This document shows, in pieces, positions 31,117-42,000 of a stretch of 64,000 bases of DNA. Position 1 is the first letter of the stretch; each line of letters starts with the position of its first letter. The notes below the pieces were generated by a model. The model saw nothing but the letters and a program-made list of their open reading frames with translations, was not told the origin of the DNA and searched no databases. The position numbers were made by a program, and so were the translations under genes. Source of the DNA: Phylloscopus collybita (Eukaryota; Chordata; Aves; Passeriformes; Phylloscopidae). The stretch spans positions 5,270,001 through 5,334,000 of the forward strand of contig JAJNNQ010000129.1 in the NCBI GenBank assembly GCA_027886175.1, read 5' to 3'.

Positions 31117-31272
31117 GGGTGCCCCTGGATCCCTGGAAGTGTCCAAGGCCAGGCTGAATGGGGCTTGGAGCAACCTGGGATAGTGGAAGGTGTCCCTGGC
31201 CATGGCAAAGGGATGGAACAAGATGATCTTGAAAGTCACTTCCAGCCCAAACCATTCCATGATTCTATGATC
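31117..31272 (+). mobile_element. CR1 LINE 3' fragment
   Basis: AAGGCCAGGCTGAATGGGGC, then the terminal CCATTCCATGATTCTATGA octamer-like repeat typical of CR1. Confidence 0.82.
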
Positions 31273-31564
31273 TGGGAAGCCCTTTTACCACAGTGCTGGA
31301 TTTGTTGAGGTTTTTTTTTAGGGGAGTGCTGCATTTATTTGCCCCTTGTCAGGGTGGTGAGGAGGAGGAGGAGCCTGAGGCAGCACAGCAGGTACTGAAC
31401 TGTGGTGTCCCAGCTCTGTGGTGATGCCCTTTGGAAAACCCAAGGCGTGTGGCTTTTCCTTGGAGAGCCAGCAAGATGGCACCCAAGAACAAGGCCAGTG
31501 TCTCCTTCTGTCTGTTTCCCCCTAAAAGTAGGAGGAGAGGGAAGAAAAAGAAAAAAAAAATGCC

Positions 31565-31705
31565 ATCATGGAATGATTCGAGTTGGAAGGGACCTTAAAA
31601 CTCATTTTATTTTAACCTCCTGCCATGACCAGGGACACCTTCCACTATCGCAGGTTGCTCCAAGCCCCATTTAGCCTGGCCTTGGACACTGCCAGGGATG
31701 GGGCA
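31565..31705 (-). mobile_element. CR1 LINE 3' fragment
   Basis: Reverse-complement CR1 tail (GAGTTGGAAGGGACCTTAAA) and TAGCCTGGCCTTGGACAC. It lies head to head with the fragment ending at 31272. Confidence 0.8.
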
Positions 31706-32025
31706 TCTTCACTTTCCCTGTTAGGGATGTGTTTTCCGCATCTGGAAAACATCCCAGATGTTTCCCAACAGGATGTTTACCTCCAGCTCATGGAGAGGAT
31801 TTGGCTCTCCCTGTGGAGCATCTCCGCGCGGGGTCCCGCTGCAGCGAGGGGGCCGGGGGCTGGGATTTGGGGAGAGGGGCAGAGCCGGGGGGGCTCCACG
31901 GCTCCAGGCGCCTCTCGCCTTTGTTCGGGCAGCGCCGGAGCCGGGCAGCCGCGGGGCGGGGAGGCATGGGGAGGCGGGATGGTGGGAGGGAGGAAAAGAA
32001 GGAGGGAGGGCTGCCCGAAAAGGCT

Positions 32026-32112
32026 TTTTTTTTCTTCTTTTTTTCTTTCTTTTTTTTTTTTTTTTCTTTTTTTTCTTTCTTTTTTTTTTTTTCTTTCTTT
32101 TTTTTTTTTTAA
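32026..32112 (+). repeat. ADAMTS14: Pyrimidine-only T/C tract upstream of ADAMTS14
   Basis: About 85 nt of T with scattered C (TTTCTTTC), roughly 370 bp before the start codon. It marks the upstream edge of the CpG island. Confidence 0.85.
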
Positions 32113-32480
32113 TCTCCAAGAAAAGAACGATCCACAGGCAACGCGAGAACTTTTTTTTTCTTCACCCCCCCCCAACCCCCCCGCCCCCCGCGCCGCGTCT
32201 TTAGTAAGAAAACTATGTTTAAAAAAAAAAATTAAAAAAAAATTAAAAAATTCGAAGAAATTTAATTAAAACGAGCCCGACCCGACCTCCCACCCCCTGT
32301 CCCAGACCCGGCCCCCCGGCCCGCCCCACGCCGCCCGGGAGGCGGCAGAAGCGGCGGCGGCGGCGGGAGCGCCGGCGGCCCCGGCGGCGGCGGCGGCGGC
32401 GGCGGGGGGAGGCGGTCGCCGGGCGCCGCCCGCCCCGCATCCCGCATCCCGCCGGCCCCGCATCCCGCCGCCGGCCCCAA

Positions 32481-32553
32481 ATGGATTATCTGCGGCTGGT
32501 GCTCTCCTGCCTCGTCCACCTGCACGGCTGCCTGGCCGCCGGCAGCGCCCCAG
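32481..32553 (+). CDS. ADAMTS14: ADAMTS14 exon 1 (signal peptide)
   Basis: The ATG in CCAAATGG has A at -3 and G at +4. [20 protein letters not shown] is a secretory signal peptide with cleavage likely after the Ala-Ala near residue 20-21. The donor GTAGGG is at 32554 and leaves 1 nt of a split Glu codon. Confidence 0.92.
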
Positions 32554-32954
32554 GTAGGGCCGGTGCCCCGCGGGCGGGGGGGGCCCGGCGCCGAGGGGTG
32601 GGGGGGATTGACAGGTGCCTGCAGCCCGGAGGATGGGGAGGGAGAAGGGGAGAGGGAATCCGCCGGTGGCGGAGCGGGCCGGGGGTTAGGTTTCAATGGG
32701 AATTGGGGGAGATTGAGGCTGGGCGAGAAATAGTTGGCGTGCTTGGCGTGCGAGGGGACGTCAGCCCGAGTTCCTTCTGCTACGCTGGACGCGCCCGCTT
32801 AAAACTACAAAAGCGGAGCCGGGTCGGGACGGAAAAAAAAGCGATCTGCCGGGTTCCTGGAGCTCCGGCGGTGCTCCCCCCAGCCCTGGCTCGGCTTGGA
32901 TCCCGGCGCCGCCCGAGCGCGATGGATGCTCCGCGCCCCGCAGCAGCAGCAGCC

Positions 32955-33011
<57 letters not shown>

Positions 33012-34328
33012 CCTCTTTTCCCCTCGCTGCTGTCTCCGCAGAGCTGCTGCTGTCCGGCAAACTCAGCGAGTATGGAGTGATCGTCCCGTTCAGCACCGAC
33101 TGCCGGGGTCGCTTCCTGTCGCACGTGGTGTCCGGCGAGGCGGCGGCGGCGGGGCCGGGCCGGGCCGCCTGCCCCCCGGGCCCGGGGCGCCGCCGCCTGC
33201 CCCGCAGCCCCCCGGAGGGCTCCCCCCAGCGCCGCCTGCTCTACTTCAACGTCACGGTCTTTGGGAAGGAGCTGCACCTCCGGCTGAGGCCCAACCGCCG
33301 GCTGGTGCCGCCGGGAGCCGTGGCGGAGTGGCAGGAGGATTTCGAGGTGCTTTTCCGGGAACCCCTCCAGCGGCGGTGTCTTTTCACCGGTGACATCTCG
33401 GGGATGCCTGGAGCTGCCGTGGCCATCAGCAACTGCGACGGACTCGTAAGCTGGAGGCTGGTGGGGGTGCTTTGTGTGTGCTTGCCTGTGTTTTGGTGGG
33501 GGGGGGGGGGGGTTGCCTCTTAAGGGATGAATCGTGGTGGCCTGAAACCCCGATTTTTTTGGGGGGATGCTTTAGGTGTCTGTACCGTATTCTGCCCTTT
33601 AGCCCTTGCCAGCAGCAGGTCCCCTTTTCCCGCGTGGCCCTGGTTGTTGCCTGCCTGCTCCCATCAGGGTGGTCTGTGCACCGATATTGATTTAAAAGGC
33701 TTGGAAAAACTGCCAGCCCCGTAGCTGAACTGCCTGGTGCCCAGGTGCTGTTACATCCCCGGGCTGTGCCCAGCCTCTGGGACGGGCACCCACGCTCCTG
33801 CTGATGCTGTTCTATCCCTGCCCGTCCGTGTTTTACCTTGGGACTGCTCTGGGAACTTTTCCTCTGCCTTTCCCACCTCTCAAATGATGCTGTGTGAGCT
33901 TGAGCACCTCCTGAAATCACTGTTAGCTGCAGCCTGGCTCGCACCAAGCATATTTTTGCAGGAGGATGTCTTTTGTTTTTTTGGTGCTTTTTTTTTTTTT
34001 TTTTTTTTTTAAATATCACTCAAGGGCTCAGAGGCTCTTGGCTTTCTGAGCAGAGTTCAGCATCAGTAACTTGCTGCCACAGCGCTTTAATTCCTTTAAA
34101 TGGCTCTGTTACCTCCTTATCCCTGGCATCTGCTCTGCCTGTGGGTTCCCCTACCTTTGATGCGCTTGGGGAAGCGCTTATTTTTTAATACCCTTGGCCT
34201 GTTGCCCTTCAGATTTTCCTTTGAGCCAATTTAAATCTTGGTTTAGGTGCCAGAGTTTGCTGTTTGCTCCTGGTGCCACTTAAAGTTACTGCTGGCTTGG
34301 AGGAAATGTCTTATTTTGTGCCTTTTTA

Positions 34329-34374
<46 letters not shown>

Positions 34375-35967
34375 CTTTTTTTAGCTGCTTTATTCTGAGA
34401 GTTCCTGAAGACAATTTTGGCCACCAGCACAAACAAATTTGGCATTCCTTTCTTTTTATACAGCGCCTGGTGCTAGTGGACGAGCAGAAATGATAGAGCA
34501 GCACAGCTGGAAATACATCTTTTGCCTACATGTAGGAATTAAAATTTTTTTAGCACGTAATCCACACCTTTTGAAGCATCCTTTTGGGAACGGGCTGTGG
34601 ACTCGCAGACTTTTTTCTGGGACATGGATTGTGCGGGGGCTTGGCAAATGTGGGCAGGCTTGGAAGCTTCAAAGGCATTTCCTACAGACCCAGCAAACAG
34701 TGCTGAGTCTGGGGCAGAGATCAGGGAAGCGTGCAGGTTCCGTGGCAGATCTCATTCCCTTTGGCATCATGAGCAAAGGGATGCTGGAGGCGATCAGCAG
34801 CTGCTGCTCAGTCCTGCTGTGGCACAGCTTTGGGGAATTTTCTTCCCCAGAGCCCACGCTGTTGGTACTGTCAGCCCTAAGCAGGCTTTAATTTAACTTC
34901 TTCAGGCTCTTCTAGGCTCTAGCCCCGAGTTTTCCCATCGCAGCGCCTTTCACACCTTGTTGGTTGTCATTCTTTTTGTCTTTGCTCCAGCTGGGTTAGG
35001 GTGGAGCTTGGACCACAGGATGCTTTTCCACCTGGATTTATGCAGCCATACCCGTGGTACCCCAAGCCCACCCTTTTAAGCCCATGTAAAGGAAGAAGTG
35101 GCTTTTCCCCAGGATAAAGAATTTTTTTTTCCTGTTTCCTGCAATGAATTTATTGCTCGGTGGCCAACAAATCACAACCCTGTCTTCAACCAGCAATTTC
35201 CCATGGCCTGGTGAAGGACACGAGGCTGAGGGGACAGACAGGTGCTTGGATCCCTTGCCCTTGTGGTACATCCAACGTCACAGCTGGTTTCTCTTTCCCA
35301 TGGGTTTTCTGGCTGGATGGCCCTCTGGCCTTGGGCAAGTCCAACATCTTCAATCCATTTGGGAGGAGTGGGGGAGATCAAGAGGATTCCTGAAAAGCAC
35401 TGGAAAGAGCTGGATTTAGGAAACGAGAAAGGAGCGAGAAACGGAACCAAACCCCGCTTCTGGGTGCGGATGGGATGGGAAGATGATGTTCGTGACCTGT
35501 CAGAGAAGCAGCAGAGCGGCTGGGAGGGGTGTGCCTGGTCAGGAGCGTGGCTATCGGGCTGGAGGAAGCAAGGAGCCTGGAATTCCTGTGGAAGTTGTCC
35601 GTGGGCTTCAGAAGGGGATTGTGGCTTTTGCCTTCTGGTATAGCAGGCGTGGGAGGCGCGGGGCCGCGGTCCCTGGCCGGAGGAAGCGCTCAGGGATGCT
35701 GCGGATGAGGGCTGTGCACACAAAGAGATACAAACCGAGACCCAGATTATAAATAGCTGGGGAGAGGAGGGGAGGAAGGAAAAAAAAACCAACCCCAAAC
35801 CTGAACCCAGCTCCTGAAAAAGTGACTCCTCCCAAAGTCTTTCCTCAATCCATATTTAGCCACGTGAGCGAGCCCATCCTTTTCCCAGATGCCGAAGCCG
35901 TGGCTCCTTCACGGCCGTCATTCGCTGCGGGCATCCACGCCTGAGAGTCTGGCCTTTCATTTCATTT

Positions 35968-36001
<34 letters not shown>

Positions 36002-39000
36002 CAAGGGCAAATCTCATGCCAGGCTGGGAAGATGCTGTCGCCCATAACGTAATTTCAAAGCTGACCTAAGCCACCAAAGTCCCGACTGGTAAAGTAGCAT
36101 CAGGCAGAAATCTCTGCCGGCGGACGCGTCTCTCGCCGCAGCGGAGGCATCCCAGTTTTTTTTCCCCCCTGTCAGCTTTAGCGGCGTGTGGTCAACCTTG
36201 CTCCCTTCCTGCTTCACTGGTTGCAGGGATGGGTGAAGGATTATCACCCACAGACACCATAACTGTGTGCCTGCCTTCTCCCTGGGGTGGCTGGCTGTGG
36301 TGCTGTGAGCTGTAGAGCCAGCGTTTTCCGTCCCCGTGGCCCTGGCTCGCTTCAGATGGATGGCAGCAGATAAGCAGAAGACAAAAGCCATCAGAAACAA
36401 TAATTAACAGGGTACAGAGGGGGAGGAACAGCCCCCTCAAAATGATGCCCCACTGGAAAAAGCCTGACTTGTTCTTCCAGGGTTTTCCTTGCAGCTCCTG
36501 AGCTGTAGGGTTAGTTTTGGGGAGAAAAAGGGTGCGAGATGTCCCTTTGATCACTTAGATCCCACTGGCCTCAGCTGGTGTGGGTATGAGGGCTTTTCTC
36601 CTGGGTGATAATCCCAAGTTTTGGCAGTGAAATGCAAAGCAGGCCCTGTTTGGGCTGAAAACCCAATAATTAATTATTGCTGAGTGTTGCGTTCATGTCC
36701 TCACTCCACCAGGAGCGACGTTTGAGTCCTGGCTTGGGTCGCCTGGCAAAGCCTGGTCTGCAGCCACCCCAAAAATCTCTCACCTCAGCACGAAGGGCAG
36801 GGAAAAGGAGTCAAGGAAGGCAAAGTGTTGTGTTTGATGGGCTGCAAAGCCTGTGCTGCAGAGAGGCATGAAAATAGTGATGGAGCACCTCTGGACCATG
36901 CCTGACGCCCTCTGGGTGGAAGGGGAGCGCTGTTATCCCTGGTGTCTGTGTTCACACTGCCTGGTTTTCCAGGACTTTTTGTCCAAATGATGTGTGAATC
37001 TTACAGGAAAAATACATGCTACGCAGGCAGCTGGATTTCCCCCTCCTGTTCTCTTCCCTGGCCGAGTGCTGCAGCTTTATTAATTTTTCCACGTCTCCGC
37101 TGTGTTAAGTGTCAGAATTTCCTGAATTCCTGTGGGAGTTGGAGCTTTTTACCCAGCAGTAAAGGAGGAGTTTCTTACTCAGGGTCCTGGGGAGGTCCCC
37201 TTTAGTGAGGCTGGAATTCATCTCTCCCTTAGCCTGAGGAGAGCTGGAGAAAAGACTTCACCCTCTGTGAGCTGGCAGGAGTGAGTTTGGTGTATACTTT
37301 CCCTCTTTCCAGTGGAATTGTCTTTAAAGGGCCATTTTCTAGTTTGGGAGTACCTTCACTGAGAGCTGCAGACAGTGTTTCTCATTTTAGAAAAAGCAGT
37401 GATAACAGTCCCACTAATTGATTTAATTTTATTTGGTATTATTAAACCAAATTAAAATCAAGGGTGGGAAGCATATGGCTAATTGATCACTGAGGACGGG
37501 ATTGAACGCTTGGAAAAAGCCCAAGAACAGCTTAAAGTGGGACTTTCTGGGTGGCATCTGACCTTTTCTTGCTGCCCCTCTACTGTTACAGCCCTCCCAA
37601 AACGCTGAGATACAACCTGAGCCGCTCCTCTTTGTCAGCGAGCAGGTTGGTGCGTGCCTCCTGCAGTGGCGTTTTTTGGGGTTCTTTTTGGTTTTTAGAT
37701 TTTATTTTTGTGAATGCCAGGGTGCCGGCTGCAGCTCCTGTTTCATTTCTTGGGCTGCTCTGATCGGCTGGGCACAAAAATCCCGGCATTATTTATCCCC
37801 TTTGCCCCTCGGTCATCCCCGGAGCCGGCGGCGCGTTGCGTCCTGCCTTTGGGAGAGAGTCTGGGCTGCTTTATTCCTTGAGCCAGATATAATTAGTCAC
37901 GAGCTGTAGAGCAGCTCAGACCCAAGTGGGCTGTGGCTTGGGACCAGGCTCTTTCACATTTTAATCCAGCCTTGCCCCCGGCGCGGCGGCGCGGCTTTCC
38001 TCTGGCCGCCTGACTCAGCAAGTCCCGGCTTTGGCCCTAAACCCATAAAGCGGCTTTGGGGTGCCTGGTCCCGCCTGCAGCGCTGTCTTGGTTTGGAAAG
38101 GCAGGTGTCTGCCAGGGAAAGCTGGAGTTTCCCTTGGAATGGGGAATGTAAACCCCTCACCCCCCGCCAAATTATAATTTTGCAATTAAGGGCTTCCAGG
38201 CATAGATTTGGGAATAGGAATAACAGTTCTTTACTAGGAATATTAACAATAAAAATGTAGCAGAAAAACAAAACCACCCAACCAAACAAGCAAGAATCCT
38301 GGAAAACCCTGACAGAGTCAGAGCTACAACCTGACACCCTGTTGGTCAGGGTGTTGGGAGCAGTCCAAAAGTGAGTCCTCCTGGAGTGGCAGATGTGGTT
38401 CTGGTGGAGTAGAGATGATCCTGTAGAACAAGGGTCCAGTGGTGGTGAGAAGGGTCCAGTCTTCCTCCAGGAATCCGGTGAAGATGGATACTTTCTGTTC
38501 CTACATCTCAGTTTTATCCAGGTGGGAATGGTTGGCTCCCCCCACTGGGTGGAACATCTCACAATAGGATGATGGAATGTGGGTGTTCTACTTTGGGGAT
38601 GTGTGCTTTTAGGGGTGTCTTAATGGCCCATTAGCAAAAAATATTCCCCTGGAGAGAGGATGGGTGATGAAAGAGATCAGGAACACTGCCCCACCTGGTT
38701 TAACAGCTGCCCCATTATCAAAAGGCACCTGCCCCCCCTCCCCCCAGAGTTACAAGAGATAAAGAAAAACATTTCCCCAACTGCTTTCAGCAGATGAAAT
38801 AGAATACAGATTTTTGGTTCCATAACCTAAGACAAGGCCCCATGGCAGGGCTGGGAGGGGGCAGTGATGTCCCAGAAGAGCTCCTCCTGTGGCAGGGGCT
38901 GCTTCTGCTCCTTCTCTTGTTGCATAATAAAGAGCAATGCTTTGGAACTGGAAATTAGGAGAATTTCTTCATGGAGGAGGTTGTCAGGCCCTGGCACAGG

Positions 39001-42000
39001 CTTATATTCCCTATCCCTGGAGGGATTGAAAAGATGTGTAAATGTGGCACTTGCAGATGTGGTTTAGTGGTGGTCTTGGCAGTGCTGGGTCAGTGGTTGG
39101 ACTCGATGATCTTGGAGAGCTTTTCCAAACGAAGGAATTCTGTAATTCTGTGCCCTGCCCCATCATCATGGCCTTGGTCAATCATTGCTGAACCTGACTG
39201 GTGGTTTGACTCCCTGGCTTGCTCTCTGCCTGGTTCATCACCACCACCCTGCCCGATGCCCCTGGTTAAACCTGGCTCTGTTCATCTCCTTGGCTGAAGG
39301 TGGGGGCACAATCCCTGGCTGCCCTGGTTTGACCTGGATGTCTCTTGTGGGAGGAACCTGAGATACGTGTGTCAGGCAAGGACTTGGATTCCTCAGGAGG
39401 GAGGTAAAACCAAACCAGCCCAAACCCCGCTTTGCAGCGGAGTTAAGCAGTTAATACAACCCAGGTGGAGCAGGAAATTTGATGGAATCCAACAGATTGG
39501 CCAGGTTGGATGAATCCACGGACATGAGCACGAAGGGGACCCAAAGAGCCAGATGGGTTTGGAAGAGCCCCAGCCTCTGTCCGAAATACATCTCTGTATA
39601 TATTTTACCTCGATTTGATTTGATTTGATTTGATTTGATTTGATTTGATTTGATGAGAACCATTCCAGCACCCTTACAAGGACTCCAGTAGGTCCACGCT
39701 GCTGAAGGCTTTGCTCCAAGGGCAGATCCATATGTTCATCAGCGGGCAGCGCCGGAGGAAGGAGCACACGCGCGCGCCATGGAGGGAGCTGGGAAAAATG
39801 CCGAACTGGGGGGAGCTGCTGGTGGGAGAGAAGCCAAATCCTGGTGATCCTTTTCCTTGCCCGAGGTCTGAGCCGGCCGGCGCTGCGGGGCGCGAGCGCT
39901 CAGGCTGATGTAAAGGGGGATTTGATGGGAGCTTGGTGTTAATTAGGAGCAGGTCGGTAGCCAGGACAACATTTTCAGCGGTGTTTGCCCTGTCATTCAT
40001 CTCCCCTGTGCTGGGGAGGTGGAGTTGTAGTGCTTTCCAGCTTCTGCTCCAACGGGATTCCCCTGTGTTAATTCCTAAGGACTTCATGGGGCAGAGAGAA
40101 TGGTTTCTCTTTCCGTCTTGTTACAGCTCGTTGTGTCAGTGAAATGACAGATATCCTAAGGGCACCACGGGGGTGAAACTGGGAGGGTTCAGGGAGGCTC
40201 AGGAGTGTCTTGGGAGCCCCTTCAGCCTTGTATCCCTGAGTTCAGGGTCCAGCACAACTCATGGATGAGACAGAGCAGAGTTTTGTAGCCATATAAAGAC
40301 CCAACTTGAATTGCAGCCAGGCTGGGCCTTTTTAGTTTGTTGTTGTTGTTGTTGTTGTTGGTTGGCTTTTCCTTCCTTTTTTATTTTCTTTCTCCCATCT
40401 ACAGGAGAAATTAAGGGTTGTAATGGATGAGCATGGTATTAGAACCATCCTGGTGTCACGGAGTAGGATCAAGACAAGATTATTTAGGGATGCCTTTCCC
40501 CTTTGTGTGTGCTCTGCATCAGTCTTTAACGGGTATATCGAGTGTGTATGTCCGCCTACCCTTATATAAAACCACACCGGTTTTTTTTCCCCCTCTTCCT
40601 TACTTCTTTGTGGAGTCCAGGCTGGCCTGATTCGGACAGACAGCAACGAGTTTTTCATCGAGCCCCTGGAGAGGGGCCAGCAGGACACGGAGGAGCACGG
40701 CAGGGCCCACGTGGTCTATCGGCGCTCGGCCATCCGGCAGGACGGCGCCGAGCCGCGCCACGACCTCCATCCCGAAGGTAGGGGCTGCTGGGATCCAGTC
40801 TTCCCCAGCAACTGATAATAAATATGTCACCTGGGGAGAGGATTTCTCCTTCCACGAGCCCTGGTACATCTCACCCCGTGGCTTTAGGCTCGGTTTAACT
40901 GCTGAAGTCAAGAAGAAAGGAAAGGCAGTGCTGGGCTGGAGGTGCTGCAGTCTTGCTTTGGTCACCTCTGTGTTGTGAGACTGGTGAGGCACTGGAGGGT
41001 GTTGTCCAGAGAAGCTGTGGCTGTTCCATCCCTGGCAGTGTCCAAGGCCAGGTTGGATGGGGCTTGGAGCAACCTGGTCTAGTGGGAGGTGTCCCTGCCC
41101 ATGGTAGGGGGTGGAACAGGATGAGCTTTAAGGTCCCCTCCAACCCAAATCTTTCTGTTGATGCTTCTATGATATGTGGCCTCGATTTGACTTTTTAACA
41201 GATCACAGAATCATTTAGTATGGAAAAAAAACCCTTTTTAGGTTCTCAAGTCCAATCATTAACATACCTTTTAGCCTTCACAACTCGGAGCCACAGAGCG
41301 AGCTGCACCAGCAGCCAGCCGGAGCTCAAATATCCCGTTTGAGTTAAATCTCTCATATCTATTTTCCCTACCTAATTCCTACTTTTGTGGAGCATTGCCG
41401 TGGCATCAGGTCTCCTCAAAGGCTCTTTGTCTTGGTTTGGAAAGACAGGTATCTGCCAGGCAAAGCTGGAGTTTCCCTTGGAATGGAGAATGTAAACCCC
41501 TCACCCCCTGCCAAATTATAATTTTGCAATTAAGGGCTTTCAGGCAAAGATTTGGGAATAGGAATAACAGTTCTTTGCTAGGAATATTAACAATACAAAT
41601 GTAGTAGAAAACAAAACCACCCAACCAAACCAGCAAACAAACAAACAACAATTTTGGAGAACCCTGACAGAGTCAGAGCTACAACCTGACACCCTGTGGG
41701 TCAGGGTGTTGGAAGCAGTCCCAAAGTGAGTCCTCCTGGAGTGGCAGATGTGGTTCTGGTGGAGTAGAAATGATCCTGTAGAACCAGGATCCAGTGGTGG
41801 TGAGAAGGGTCCAGTGTTCCTCCAGGAATCGGGTGAAGCTGGATACTTTCTGTGTTCCTGTGTCTCAGTTTTTATCCAGGTAGGAATGGTTGGCTTCCCC
41901 CACTGGGTGGAGCATCTCACAATGGGATGATGGAATGGGTGGATGTTTTACTTTGGGGATGTGTGCTTTTAGGGGTGTCTTAATGGCCCATTAGCAGAAG

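Larger units (their letters stand above)
32270..33445 (+). promoter_or_regulatory. ADAMTS14: CpG-rich island over ADAMTS14 promoter, exon 1 and exon 2
   Basis: The base composition changes sharply at about 32270, from A/T- and pyrimidine-rich to very GC-rich with many CpGs and GGC/CCG runs (32350-32410). It stays so through exon 2. This is the expected promoter type for this gene. The exact transcription start cannot be read from the sequence. Confidence 0.7.

Noticed and set aside
31721..32175. Lys-rich and Phe-rich frames upstream of ADAMTS14
   Set aside because: They are driven by the T/C tract at 32026-32112 and overlap the promoter region.
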